From NCBI GenBank assembly GCA_010909725.1, contig JAACMV010000021.1, positions 103,497 through 167,496 of the forward strand: a stretch of 64,000 bases of DNA. The letters are read 5' to 3'. This document shows, in pieces, positions 9,844 to 20,461 of the stretch. Source of the DNA: Picochlorum sp. 'celeri' (taxonomy: Eukaryota; Chlorophyta; Trebouxiophyceae). The notes below the pieces were generated by a model. The model did no database searches and was not told where the DNA came from. It saw nothing but the letters and a program-made list of their open reading frames with translations. Each line of letters opens with the position of its first letter. Positions within the stretch are counted from its first letter, which is position 1. The translations under genes and the position numbers were made by a program.

Positions 9844-12256
9844 ATGGGCGATTTCAACCCCCAATTCTCGTTTGATATCAGAGATGAGTCAGTTCCTAAG
9901 CAAACACCATGGGATTTCTCAGGTGCGGTGACAAAGTGGTCATGCCATGCATGGCGCTGTTTTGAAAGGACGCGTTTGAAGCGGATAGAAGCCCGAGGGG
10001 TCCGTACTCACTGTTAACATACTTTGATATTGCCATGTAGACGCTCTTAAGGATGCGGTAGAATCCACTGGGACGAGCATTGACTACAAAATAAGGGCTC
10101 AGAAGACTGCAAGGACGGCAAGAAGGAACAGAGATACAGGCGAAGAAGAACTAAGCAGTGAAGAAGAACTTCTCCCTGGTGAGGAGGAGCTCGAAGAGGC
10201 AGAATCTGATGAACCTGGCGACGAGGAACCATCATCTGACGATGGTGATGATGATGAACCATCCAGTGATGGTGGTCATCCCGTGGAACCAGAGCAGTCG
10301 AAAAAGGCGCATTCTACATCTGAGAGGGATAAAAGAAAGGGCAAAACTAGCGAAGAGAAGCCAGGGTATTTTGGGTCAGCACCCAAGAACACGAAATTTT
10401 CAGCCTCCAGCTTTGGGGACTTGAATTTGTCAAGACCCCTCATTCGAGCATGCTCGGCGCTTGGGTATTCGAAGCCAACTCCAATTCAGGCAGCATGTAT
10501 CCCGCTTGCTCTAACAGGAAGAGATATATGTGGCAGCGCCATCACGGGGTCCGGGAAAACAGCAGCATTCAGCTTACCCTTGCTGGAGAGGTTGCTGTAC
10601 AGAGACAAGAGAGTTTCTGCCACGTATGTCTTGATTCTTGTGCCTGCAAGAGAGCTTGCGGTCCAAGTTCACTCTATGATTGAACGACTTGCACAGTTTA
10701 CAGACATACGGGCTGCCCTAGTCGTTGGTGGACTCTCAGTAAATGCCCAAGCAGCAGCACTCCGCACTGGGCCTGAGATCGTAGTTGGAACACCAGGGCG
10801 CGTGATTGACCATCTGAGGAACAGCCAGGGGTTTGGACTAGAAGATATAGCGACACTTGTTCTTGACGAGGCTGACAGACTTCTCGAGATGGGATTTAAG
10901 GAAGAGATTCACGAGATTGTGAAAATGGCACCAGAGAAACGGCAGACTCTACTCTTCTCCGCCACAATGACCGAGCAGGTCAAAGATTTGATAAAATTAT
11001 CTTTGAGGCATCCTGTGCGGTTAGCGGCGGATGAGACCTCTGCCGCACCCAAGGCACTGACGCAGGAAGTTTTGAGGCTGAAAGGCAAGGCATCAGTTAA
11101 AAAGGAGGCAACACTATTGGCCCTCGTAGCACGAGGATTTAGGACGTCAGGAAGGGCTATTATATTTTTCTCAACAAAGCAGAAAGCCCACAGGGCAAAA
11201 ATTCTCTTTGGCTTGGCGGATCTCCCGCTCGCAGTGGAGCTACATGGAGACATGACCCAAGCTGCAAGGTTGCAAAGTTTGGAGGACTTCAGGACAGGAA
11301 AAGCGGGTTTCTTGCTTGCAACAGATGTAGCTGCGCGTGGTTTGGATATATTAGGCGTAGAAACTGTCATTAATTTCGATGCACCGAGAAACTTGACAGG
11401 GTATTTGCACAGGATTGGAAGGACAGCAAGAGCAGGGACATCTGGGCGCAGCATCACTTTTATAGAGGATGGCGATCGCTCCCTCCTGAAGGAAGTTATC
11501 AAAAAAGGAAAAATTGAGCTCTTATCTCGCAAAGTACCCCCTGCAGCTATAAATGCATGGCAGACCAAGCTGGAAAGCTTTGAGAGGGATGTCATTCAGA
11601 TTCTGAAATCGGAGAGGGAAGAGAAGGAGCTTAGGAAGGCAGAGATGGAGGCACAGAAGGCGACGAATATGATTGACCATCGGGATGAAATATTCTCGCG
11701 CCCTGCTAGAACGTGGTTTCAAACAAAGGGCGAGAAAATGGCAGTTGCCAGCGAAGCCAAGAAGGCAGCTCTAGGCTTGCTCGAGGAGAGCAGTGCAGGC
11801 AAAGAGGACTCAAAGGCCGCAAAAGCCGCCGCCAAAAGCAAAAAGCGATTGGAGAAAAAGCAGGCTGCCAAAGAAGCGGAGGAGAGAGAAAAGAAATCGG
11901 GCAAGAGCGACGCGTTGCTGGAAGAGACCAAGGAGATGGCCAAGAGAGTCAGGCAGCTGAAAGCAAAGGAGCAAGAACTGAGGGAGAGCGGCATCTCTGC
12001 GGCAAAGGCCGGTAGGATAGCAGCAGCGACCCTTTCTGCAGGTACGAAGAAGAAGAAGCGGAAGAGAGATCTCTTCTCTGATGGCTCTGAACCCGTGCTC
12101 GCCGAACGAACAAACAGCAAAGTCTACCCCGGTGGCGCCAAAACCAGTCAACCATCCAACACCTCGCGAGGTGGGTTGCCCCTCTTGAACAAAATCAAAA
12201 GGGGTGGTAAAGGCAAGAATGCATTTAAATCCAAGTCAAGACATAAAAGAAGATAA
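9844..12256 (+). CDS. DRS1: DEAD-box ATP-dependent RNA helicase, Drs1/DDX27 type
   Basis: Nucleolar helicase required in the family for 60S ribosomal subunit assembly. Exons are 9844-9922 and 10041-12256, split by a 118 bp intron after TPWDFS, giving 764 residues. An acidic N-terminal region (runs of E and D, about 60-95) precedes the helicase core. The core has the Q motif (PTPIQ), Walker A GSGKT (about 196-200), PARELA, GTPGR, the DEAD box in LDEADRLLEMGF, SAT, ARGLD and HRIGRTARAG. The C-terminal third is lysine-rich coiled coil ending in a basic nucleolar-type tail (KSRHKRR). The core, acidic head and basic tail together match Drs1/DDX27 rather than other nucleolar helicases. Confidence 0.92.
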
Positions 12257-12288
12257 ATAAAAACGATGTAATGGATTAGGGTGGTCCA

Positions 12289-13676
12289 ATGGTCGACATG
12301 TTCAACTGTTCAAGCGGAACACCGGGAAGAATAGCACACACAGGCACAGGGCTCCGAAGAAGGACACGCCTTCTCCAGAAGATAACATCAGAAAGGATCG
12401 TTCATGTATCATCAACCTCTGCAGACCAAATTCAGCTGCAACTGGTCTCGTCCATTTCAGACATTGGACAGGGGTCCTGGAACGCTTGTCTTGAGCCTGG
12501 AGCAAATCCTTTCTTGTCCTACGAGTTTTTGCATGCTTTAGAAGAGAGTAAGAGCGCCTGTGCCAGAACTGGGTGGCTCCCTCAGCATGTGTTGATCACA
12601 GCACAGGGCGACTCCTCTGAAGCCCTTGCTGTATGCCCAATGTACCTCAAGGGGCATTCATACGGCGAGTACGTGTTTGATTCTGGGTGGGCACAATCAT
12701 ATGACTACAATGTACCGACTGGGCCACGGTACTACCCCAAGCTGCAATGCTGTGTTCCCTTCACGCCAGTCGAGGGGAACAGAATACTGTTGAACAAGAA
12801 TCATAGCAGGGGCCTGCACCAGGAGGATTTGTTTGTGTCCATTGCTGATACAATGATGACGCTACCTGAAAGAATGGGAGTGAGCAGTGTTCACGTGACG
12901 TTCAATTCAAAGGAAGAAAGTGATACAATGGCCAGAAGAGGTTGGATCCAACGGTGTGTGGGATTGTGTCAATGGATGCAATGATGTGTGCCACTTCATT
13001 GATTTTCGGTACATTCGAATGCAGGACAGGAGTTCAGTATCATTTTCAAAACCGTGGATACGGCAACTTTGACGACTTTCTGATGAATCTGAAACAGAAG
13101 AAGAGAAAATCAATCAGGCAAGAGCGCAAACGAGTCCAGAACAATGTGGTGGTGAAGCAATTGACGGGAGATGACCTGAATGCTCGGGTATGGGATAGTT
13201 TCTATTCATTTTATCTGTCAACCGTCGATAAGAGGTGGGGGACTGCGTATCTAACGAGGGAGTTTTTTGACATGATTGGGGAGTCGATGAGGGACCGGAT
13301 ACTTCTGGTGTGCGCCTACGAGAATCAGACAGATGAGACCCCTATTGCTGCTGCACTGAACCTCATTGGGAATGACACACTGTTTGGTAGGAACTGGGGC
13401 TGCCTTCCAGGTCTCCACATTCATGGCTTGCATTTCGAGCTCTGCTATTACCAAGCCATCGACTTTGCCATAAGAAATGGCCTTAAAACTGTCCAAGCTG
13501 GCGCTCAAGGCGAGCACAAGATCCAAAGGGGATACTTGCCATCTACGACGTACAGCAACCACTATATGGCCAATGCGCAGTTTGCTCATGCCGTGAAAGA
13601 CTTTTGCCAGAGGGAATCCAGAGAGTTGGAAGCGTACTCGGAAGCCCTCCAAGTGTACGAGTCTCCCTACAAGTGA
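12289..13676 (+). CDS. GNAT-like / peptidoglycan-type acyltransferase domain protein (DUF482 family)
   Basis: Exons are 12289-12953 and 13025-13676 around a 71 bp intron (donor GTGTGT), giving 438 residues. The body resembles the conserved FemAB/GNAT-fold family of bacteria, algae and plants (DUF482). Landmarks are NPFLSYEFLHALEES near residue 75, YGEYVFDSGWAQSY (about 125-140), a basic RKSIRQERK segment, GRNWGC and GAQGEHKIQRGYLP. The substrate is not known for eukaryotic members. The Ser/Arg-rich first 40 residues could be an organelle transit peptide. It begins 32 bases after the Drs1 stop on the same strand. A second ATG lies three codons in and would change little. Confidence 0.8.
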
Positions 13677-13765
13677 ATGAATCAAAATCTATATATATGT
13701 ATTTTTAATTGCTAGAATTCGATCGAAACCAGTCCACAATACATGAATTTTGACAGGTGTTGCTC

Positions 13766-14788
13766 ATGGCTGACACCAACCCCGCGAAGCGAACACACGA
13801 GGAAGTGACGGGCGATGCGCCTCAGGTTCAGAAAAAAAGAAAGACGACAAAAACAAAACGGAGGGACACGGATGCGAAGGATGACGAGGGCAAGGCTGGA
13901 GCTCCGACTTTGTTGTACTTCGAGGAGCAGAAAGAGGCTGCCCTTTTAATGCAAGATATATCCGGTAGGCGGCGACAGAACACCAAAGCAGGTAAGGATA
14001 CTATTCAGCCACAGCTTTTGTCAGAGTGGAGGTTGTTTCACGAGATTGTTCGCCAGCAAAAGGACCCAGCAGGGGGGAGTGGGTTGTCAGCTCTCAGGAG
14101 GGAAGGCAAGCAGGACGCAGGGCAGAGGAAGAAAATTGCTGGGTTCGATCCCGAGGTTCTAGATATACTGCAGATGGGATCCATATCGCACTTGAGAGAT
14201 ATTATGATTGGCGCATCCCGGATTGCAGCACAGCGCAGGCAGGGTGATCAGAAGCCAGAGGGTTTCACGGTTGTAGAAGATGTCCGAATCGGGCTTGGAG
14301 AAATCAGGAAGAGAGACGAAGAAGAAGCAAAAGAAATGAAGAAGAGAGAGCAAGAGATGCTCCTGAAGGAGGCAGCGAATCGGAGGGCGAACGAAGAGAC
14401 CAAGGAGAAAGCCCAGAAAATAAAGGAACAAATGGCTGGGAAACAACAGGCGGTTGCGGCAAATAAGGCTCTTGCTGCGACTTTAGGCGGTGGAGATGCT
14501 AAATGGATGAAATGGGCAGCTGAAGGGACGCCAAAACCTGCTGCAACAACGGCATCCAAGGGTGACATCGTGGCTGCTCCCGAGCACCAGGATTCGCTGC
14601 CAAAGGAAGACCCGAAGACGGGCGAGTCGAAAGGTGCTACGGATCCACGCATCTTGCCGTCAGAAGATCTTACACGAGGGAAGATGATAGCGATAACAGT
14701 AGATGATATTGTCAACTATGTGGAATCCCGCCCAGAATACGCTAATAGCCCAGTGTTGTACAAATTGTTGCACTTGAAATCTATGTAA
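13766..14788 (+). CDS. TAF4: TFIID subunit TAF4-like C-terminal domain protein
   Basis: TAF4 pairs with TAF12 through a histone-like fold and stabilises TFIID at promoters. The 340-residue product has a basic N-terminus, a helix region near 130-165 (DILQMGSISHLRDIMI..), and a charged coiled coil (about 180-240) with the spacing of the TAF4 domain. The C-terminal segment TVDDIVNYVESRP...LYKLL matches the conserved TAF4 tail that follows the histone-fold partner helix. No TAFH domain or Gln-rich region is present, so this is a minimal TAF4. I start at ATG 13766; the frame is open a few codons upstream but without ATG. It converges with the coiled-coil gene, 11 bases apart. Confidence 0.75.
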   Translation: MADTNPAKRTHEEVTGDAPQVQKKRKTTKTKRRDTDAKDDEGKAGAPTLLYFEEQKEAALLMQDISGRRRQNTKAGKDTIQPQLLSEWRLFHEIVRQQKDPAGGSGLSALRREGKQDAGQRKKIAGFDPEVLDILQMGSISHLRDIMIGASRIAAQRRQGDQKPEGFTVVEDVRIGLGEIRKRDEEEAKEMKKREQEMLLKEAANRRANEETKEKAQKIKEQMAGKQQAVAANKALAATLGGGDAKWMKWAAEGTPKPAATTASKGDIVAAPEHQDSLPKEDPKTGESKGATDPRILPSEDLTRGKMIAITVDDIVNYVESRPEYANSPVLYKLLHLKSM

Positions 14789-14799
14789 TGCCCCATTCG

Positions 14800-16536
14800 T
14801 CAGGGACTATCCTCGTATTGATACGCAGGGATCGAAAAATCTTCTGTCCCAGAATCATTTTGCTCATGTTGCTGGTCAGCACAATGCTTCTGTCTTTCCA
14901 ATGGGGCACCACTGTCTGATTGGTGCCTGGAAAAATGTTTCTCGAGCAGATTTCGTAGGAAATCTGGCGAATCCAACTTCATTGCAGCCTCAAGGTGTCG
15001 TATGTACAATTGTGAGGCCTTTTCGATGTTCTCTCTTTTGATGCATGCCAACGTGATCTGTTCCTTTCTGGCCATCTCTGCAGTCTCCAATGCCTTGTGT
15101 CCTTGGACAACAATGTCTCTTTTCAGCCTTTCGAATTCAGCCTTTTCGTGGGTAATTTTGGCAATTTCTGCTCTTGATTTCTCGGTGGCCTCCCTCAGCG
15201 ACTCAAAGCCTTTCTGAATTTCCTCTGCCTGCATACCTATTTTCTCATCGAGCTGCTCCAGTTCAGTCTCCTTCTCACTAATCAAAGACTTGATCTGATC
15301 GAGTTTCTCTAGCGCCACGTCATGTGCTTTTTTTAAGTCAACGAGCTCATTCTTCTTCTCTTCCAGCCCAGCTTTGTAGGTTTCCAACGACTCCAACACA
15401 CTGTCCCTCTGTGAAATAAGATCTTCAGTTTCCTTCCGACGAGAATCGATCTGTTCTCTCATTTCCCTCAATTCTTCTTCTTCTTTTTGCCTCATAATTT
15501 CCCATTCTTGTCTCTCTATGCGCAACCTTTCCTCGTCCACAGCCAGCTCCTTTGCTCTTTTGTCTATCAGTAGTCTTTGTGCATTGACCGAGTCTCCTTC
15601 CTCCTTGAGCCGCTTTTGATCCTCTCCGATTTCCTCTTTCACCGCATCGAGGTCCTTCTTAGTCTGTTGCAACCCATCTTCCATGGCTCTGAGTGTCTTT
15701 TGGTGCTGTGACACACGTTTTTCCCTGGCATCCATCTCTTTGAGCTCCTTCTGGAATTCAGTTTGGCGCATCTCCAAGCTTCGTGCGGCTCTTTGAAATT
15801 CGGTGACAAGGCGCTCGAGATCAGCCTCCTTTCTGGCATTCTCCCGCTCCTTCTGCAAGGTGACATCCCTAAGTTGCTCCATGTCACGCAGCTTCTTTTC
15901 TGTCTCTTCCATCTTCAACTGGTGTGCTCCTTCTTTCTGAATCATTTGTTGCATCTTTTCCCTCATGTCATGGAGTTTTCCCACAGAGTATTGGAGCAAA
16001 TTGACCGACCTTTTCAAATCATCGACGGCCTGGTTGCGCTCCTTCATGACTGAGTGAAAGACGCCTTGGAGGCTGTCAGCAAGGCCCAAGGCATTCTTCT
16101 GCGCCTCCCTCGATGTTTGAATAATCGTGTCAAATTCTTTGAGATGATCCTCAATTGAATAGTTGCTCAATTGCTGGACCGGGTCCTCGCTGCCTTCCAC
16201 TGTCCCAAGAGGACTACCATGCGGGCAGTGCTCTTCCACAGACATGTGGTGTCCCTCACTCTCCTCTTTGTCCGTCACGTCAACTATACATTGATCTTTC
16301 ACCACAGGACTAGCCATATGACTTTTGGTAATATACCTTTCGTGAACCGAGGATTCAAAATCCCGCAGGAACGTAGATAGCTGTCTCATGACCCCAAGGT
16401 GGTTGTCAGGCTCTGGAACAGACCCATCCCTTTTATTGATGGCTCCCTCATCACTTTCAGAGGACATTGCTCGCTTTATTCGCGTCCAAAATGTGTTTCT
16501 CGTACAATTGGATTTCCTTTCTGCGCCAAAATCCAT
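14800..16536 (-). CDS. long coiled-coil protein of unknown function
   Basis: One exon, 578 residues. From about residue 105 to 530 the sequence is almost continuous heptad-rich coiled coil (E, K, Q, R and L dominate; segments such as LEKLDQIKSLISEKETELEQ). The N-terminal 100 residues and the last 50 are acidic and probably disordered. No motor, kinase or membrane segment is visible. It might be a structural, centrosomal or tethering protein, but nothing identifies a family. It is convergent with TAF4 on its right end and divergent from the TXNDC9-like gene (about 260 bases between starts). Confidence 0.75.
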   Translation of the reverse strand: MDFGAERKSNCTRNTFWTRIKRAMSSESDEGAINKRDGSVPEPDNHLGVMRQLSTFLRDFESSVHERYITKSHMASPVVKDQCIVDVTDKEESEGHHMSVEEHCPHGSPLGTVEGSEDPVQQLSNYSIEDHLKEFDTIIQTSREAQKNALGLADSLQGVFHSVMKERNQAVDDLKRSVNLLQYSVGKLHDMREKMQQMIQKEGAHQLKMEETEKKLRDMEQLRDVTLQKERENARKEADLERLVTEFQRAARSLEMRQTEFQKELKEMDAREKRVSQHQKTLRAMEDGLQQTKKDLDAVKEEIGEDQKRLKEEGDSVNAQRLLIDKRAKELAVDEERLRIERQEWEIMRQKEEEELREMREQIDSRRKETEDLISQRDSVLESLETYKAGLEEKKNELVDLKKAHDVALEKLDQIKSLISEKETELEQLDEKIGMQAEEIQKGFESLREATEKSRAEIAKITHEKAEFERLKRDIVVQGHKALETAEMARKEQITLACIKRENIEKASQLYIRHLEAAMKLDSPDFLRNLLEKHFSRHQSDSGAPLERQKHCADQQHEQNDSGTEDFSIPAYQYEDSP

Positions 16537-16795
16537 GTCACAGTAGGTTTGTATCCATGGTCAATTCCAACCTAGATTTCACCAGAGGAGAGTACCGCAT
16601 GGGCAGCCAAAGATCCAGCATCCTTGTCGTCGCTGTTTCCACAATACACCATACAAACCCGTCCTCTTAAATATAATCGGAAATACTTTTTCAAATACGA
16701 GTGGTCAAGAGGACCAGCCCTATTCTTTCCATGAGGAGAAGAGAAGAAGATCTCCTGTAGTTTCAAACGTCAATTCACAAGATAGCGTGCAAAGG

Positions 16796-17574
16796 ATGGA
16801 TCCAGCCAAGTACAATAGTCAAATGCAAAATATTGCATATGGAGAGGCGTTTATGGCAGCTGCGGAAGATTATAAGAAGGTACGTGGATTCCCTTGCCAA
16901 CTGGTGTTCAAGGCGACGACACACCTGTGTTGTTACTGCTGCAGGAAATGCTGAGGGAGAAGCGAGAGGCTGATCGCATCGGGCATGATGCACAAAGAAG
17001 TATCGCTTTGAAGGATTTGTTTGATGACCCCGAGCTAGAAAAGTTGCACGGGGAGAGGCTTGCTAAACTTCAGGAAGAACGAGAAAGGAGGGCAGAGATG
17101 GAGCGGAAGGGGCACGGGATGTACGAGGAAATTTCGGAAGCAGAGCTCCTCGAGGTGAGCACACAGACTGATAGAGTAGTTGCTCATTTCTTTCATCCAG
17201 ATTTTGATCGCTGTAAAATAATGGACAAGCATCTGTCTATTTTAGCACCAAGGTACTTTGACACCAGGTTTGTCAAGGTGTCCGTGGAAATGGCTCAGTT
17301 CCTGGTTAAGAAGCTCAACATCAGGATGCTCCCGTGTACAATATGTTTCCAGTCTGGTGTCGCAGGGGAGCGTTTGGTCGGATTCGATAGATTGGGAGGG
17401 AAGGACGACTTTGACACATCCATCTTGGAAGGGAGGCTCCTAGAGTCCCAGGTCATCCGTCCTTCTTCGACTCTTCCGAGGACTGATCCGTCGGATATAG
17501 CCAACTCCATTCGTCAAGGATTTTACTCACAAATGAACAAGACTCAGAGCGATGAGGACTCGGATTTTGAATAG
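16796..17574 (+). CDS. TXNDC9: TXNDC9-like (phosducin-family) thioredoxin-fold protein
   Basis: Members of this family regulate the CCT chaperonin and tubulin/actin folding. Exons are 16796-16879 and 16945-17574 with a 65 bp intron, giving 237 residues. An N-terminal helical region with basic and acidic repeats (REKREADRIG.., EERERRAEMERKG) leads to a thioredoxin-like domain with HFFHPDFDRCKIMDKHL (about 115-130), RFVKVSVEMAQFLV and the LGGKDDFDTSILEGRL end. The CxxC redox pair is missing, as usual for TXNDC9, so a scaffold or regulator role is expected. An acidic SDEDSDFE tail ends the protein. Confidence 0.88.
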
Positions 17575-17621
17575 TTGTATGAACATTCATTGCATATGTA
17601 CATAAATATTGATTTTTTTTT

Positions 17622-18790
17622 CTATATCGATTTGACAGTCTCGAGCGGATTCGTCGGATTGTACGCAGCATGCGTCGTCTGCAGGCTTGGGTGGGCTTCC
17701 AGAGCCAATTCAACAGATCCATTATCCCAGTATCCAGGCTGCTTCGTGGCTTCTAGGTACCACTCAATGGTCTTCCGAAGTCCCTCCTCCCAAGATGTCT
17801 TCTCCTCCCATCCCAAAGCAGTCAATTTTTCATCAGAAATGTAGTACCTTTGGTCGTTGAATGCCCTGTCCCTCACAAACTCCAAGTACTGATCAGGGTC
17901 CAATCCAAACACTCTGCAAATCTCGCTCGCAACTTCCCTGACAGTTCTTTCCTTCTTCGTTCCGATGTTGTACACTTCTCCAGGGACACCACGGTGCAAA
18001 ACCACATCGAACGCTTCCGCGACATCATCGACGTACAGATATGAACGGGTTGCCATGCCATCACCGTGAATAGGAAGTCTCCTGTTCTGAGACGCCAACA
18101 GACTGAATTTTGGAATCATTTTTTCGGGGAACTGGTGGGGACCGTACACATTATTTCCTCTGGTTGTCACCACTGGAAGCTTGTATGATGTGTAGTACGC
18201 CATTGCCATCATTTCTGCACCTGCTTTGGCAGCAGAATATGGATTGGTGGGCTCCAGCCTGGAACTCTCGGTCAACCCATGCTCACTTCCCAGGGAGGTC
18301 TCCCCGTACACTTCATCAGTCGACACATTCACAAACTTGGTAATCTTCCCGTAGTTCCTGCATGCCTCCAGCAGCACGTGGGTCCCGTACGTGTTGTTGT
18401 GGGTAAAGGCAAGAGAGTTACCAAAGGAATTGTCCACGTGCGTCTGGGCTGCGAAATGCATCACCGTATCGATCTCCTCTGTTGTTAAGACATATGACAG
18501 TAGATCTGGGCTCTGAATATCTCCCTTGATGAACTTGAAATTGAGGTGATCCTTCACCTGCCTGAGATTGTTCAGAGTTGCACAATAATCCAACTTATCG
18601 AGCACGACAACCTGCACATGTGATGCGATGTAACACCAGTACACTAAAATAGCATTCAGCACAGCGAAGCATATACCTTGTAGTGTCCGTATTTTTTCAC
18701 CAACTTGATCACCACGTGACTCGCAATGAATCCCGCCCCTCCGGTTATGAGAATGTTCCGAGGTTGGTGGTCTTCTGCGTGCCCGTTCAT
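17622..18790 (-). CDS. UDP-glucose 4,6-dehydratase (RHM N-terminal-domain type)
   Basis: NAD-dependent SDR enzyme that makes UDP-4-keto-6-deoxyglucose for UDP-rhamnose. Exons (minus strand) are 18677-18790 and 17622-18611, with a 65 bp intron after GHYK, giving 367 residues. It has the TGGAGFIASH nucleotide motif at the start, DKLDYC, HFAAQTHVDNSFGNS, the STDEVYGE segment and the catalytic YxxxK (PYSAAK), all typical of RmlB and plant RHM dehydratase domains. Plant RHM is a fusion with an epimerase/reductase of about 670 residues; this gene encodes only the first half, so the second activity must come from another gene. It is divergent from the PICOT glutaredoxin. Confidence 0.9.
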
Positions 18791-18942
18791 AATTATGGAT
18801 GGGTAGAAAAATTGGATACAATTATTTGATACGTGACCGAGGTCAGCATGTACGGAGCATAGAAGGATGCTGCCTCTCATCTTGAATCTTCCAAAGAAGG
18901 AATCTCTCCTCAGAGCAGCAAGGCATTTCCACAGCAAGGGTG

Positions 18943-19665
18943 ATGCGTCACAGATATATCTATACATCCCAAACAAGTATGCAGGACAGAACCAATAGAG
19001 TAGAGGCACACAGTGTGACAGAACTGGACGCGTTGCTGTCGTCGAGTGCAGCGTCACAGCAGCATGTTCTCCTGTTTTTCTGGGCTGGCTGGAGCGAAGC
19101 ATGCCGGGATATGGAGCCAGTCTTGGAGGCGGTAGAAGTAGAATATGGTTCTGCATTAAAAGTTGTCCGTGTAGAAGCCGAGAAGGCCACGGACGTGTCC
19201 CTGCGTTATGCAGTGCAGGCGGTGCCCCTGTGCATACTTGTGTGGCAAGAGAAGGAGGTGGAGCGGGTGCAGGGAATGGACCCAATAGAGCTGCAAGATA
19301 AGCTGGCTTCCCGTCTCGGTGCCAGTCCGATAGCGGAGCAAGGCCGGGCGCAGAAGATGAGCTTGGATGAGAGGCTCGATATGCTGGTGAACCAGTCACC
19401 AGTCATGCTCTTCATGAAGGGAAGCCCTGACGCCCCTCGGTGCGGGTTCAGCCAAAAGGCAGTGCAAGCTCTTCGGGACGCAGGCTGCACTGCCTTTGGC
19501 CATTTTGATATTTTAGAGGATCAGGAGGTCAGGCAGGGGTTGAAAGAAAAGAGCCAGTGGCCCACGTATCCTCAGCTGTATGTCAAGGGAGAACTCGTCG
19601 GTGGCTGCGATATCATTCTTGAAATGAGCAAAGACGGATCTCTTGCCGAAGAAATCAACAAATAA
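18943..19665 (+). CDS. GLRX3: PICOT-type monothiol glutaredoxin (thioredoxin-like + Grx domain)
   Basis: Cytosolic or nuclear protein that handles [2Fe-2S] clusters with BolA partners and takes part in iron homeostasis. The N-terminal thioredoxin-like domain has WAGWSEAC in place of the WCGPC site. The single Grx domain carries KGSPDAPRCGFSQK with the CGFS monothiol site, WPTYPQLYVKGELVGGCDI and a final LAEEI. There is one Grx domain, as in Grx3/4 of yeast, not two or three as in animals or land plants. The ATG at 18943 gives 240 residues. An ATG at 18979 (MQDRTN) gives a start closer to typical family lengths and is a good alternative. Confidence 0.9.
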   Translation: MRHRYIYTSQTSMQDRTNRVEAHSVTELDALLSSSAASQQHVLLFFWAGWSEACRDMEPVLEAVEVEYGSALKVVRVEAEKATDVSLRYAVQAVPLCILVWQEKEVERVQGMDPIELQDKLASRLGASPIAEQGRAQKMSLDERLDMLVNQSPVMLFMKGSPDAPRCGFSQKAVQALRDAGCTAFGHFDILEDQEVRQGLKEKSQWPTYPQLYVKGELVGGCDIILEMSKDGSLAEEINK

Positions 19666-19811
19666 AGTTTCGGAGACACGTGATGACAGGATACGCAATT
19701 GTCAAAGCTTTTCATCTTTGAAACGTTATTTCGTCATCCTTGCACTGATGTCTCCATGATGATGATGATAGTATATGGATATGTACGTGCTTACAAAAAG
19801 AAAAGAAACGA

Positions 19812-20135
19812 TCAATGGTGCCCTTCCTTCCCAAAATCTAGATGGATCTTGGTTCCCTCCACAAAGGGAGGGTTCCTGGCAAACATGCTTCCCCCTGGTC
19901 TATATGGGACAATATACGGGTCGGGGTGCTCCAACTCCTTCAACCGAGCCTCTCCATGCCTCAGCAATCGCTCAATCTCATTCGTGTCCTTGACGTCCTT
20001 GTACGCGTCAAACTCTCTGCGTAGTTTGCCAGCTTCCTCGGCAAAGACATCCCTACTGACAACCCAAGAAAGCAGCTGTTTCAGACTGGTCCTGTACAGT
20101 CCTGTTACTCTAGATTTCTGTAATGCTGTAGCCAT
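19812..20135 (-). CDS. NDUFB9: mitochondrial complex I subunit NDUFB9 (LYR motif protein)
   Basis: Accessory subunit of NADH:ubiquinone oxidoreductase on the matrix/membrane arm. The 107-residue product begins MATALQKSRVTGLYRTSLK with the LYR tripeptide. It then has LLSWVVSRDVFAEEAGKLRREFD and the diagnostic HPDPYIVPYRPGGSMFARNPP close to the C-terminus, matching the HPxPYIxPxxPGG signature of NDUFB9. The upstream in-frame codons lack an ATG, so 20135 is the start. It ends 146 bases from the GLRX3 stop and is divergent from SRPRB. Confidence 0.92.
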   Translation of the reverse strand: MATALQKSRVTGLYRTSLKQLLSWVVSRDVFAEEAGKLRREFDAYKDVKDTNEIERLLRHGEARLKELEHPDPYIVPYRPGGSMFARNPPFVEGTKIHLDFGKEGHH

Positions 20136-20461
20136 ATCCACAGACGTGCTTCTCGCCAACGAATACGAGCGACCTACTGTAGTTCACGGACGAATCCTGA
20201 ATGGCATCACCACTGAAGAGTCCCTGTATCTTGATGGGCGTGGTCTGTAGGTTGCAGTGATATGTAAATTGAATTTGGTCCTGTAGCGACGGAGTTTCTG
20301 ACCATAGATATCGAATCAAAAGCAATGTCCGACTTGGAAATCAGTGCTGAAACCACAATTTTCAGCACTGAATAGATTCATGTGCTCCTTGGCCACTGTG
20401 AAGCACCTTTCGTGATAAATTATGTATTATATTTTATTTTAAACGATCAGGACTAGAATAA
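20136..20461. promoter_or_regulatory. shared divergent 5' region of NDUFB9 and SRPRB, with a perfect hairpin
   Basis: This 326 bp region separates two divergently transcribed genes, so it should hold both promoters. At 20341-20371 a perfect 12-base stem (TCAGTGCTGAAA against TTTCAGCACTGA) flanks a 7-base loop. The part near SRPRB is AT-rich (about 20415-20445). No gene is seen. Confidence 0.5.

Noticed and set aside
9335..9931. 198 aa plus-strand ORF overlapping the end of squalene epoxidase
   Set aside because: Frame +1 shadow of the SQE coding sequence, with no domain and no start signal.
10909..11595. 228 aa minus-strand ORF
   Set aside because: Complement of the Drs1 helicase coding region; no independent support.
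14136..14160. ggttcgatcccgaggttc, T-arm-like
   Set aside because: Inside the TAF4 coding frame (GFDPEV); no acceptor or anticodon arm nearby.
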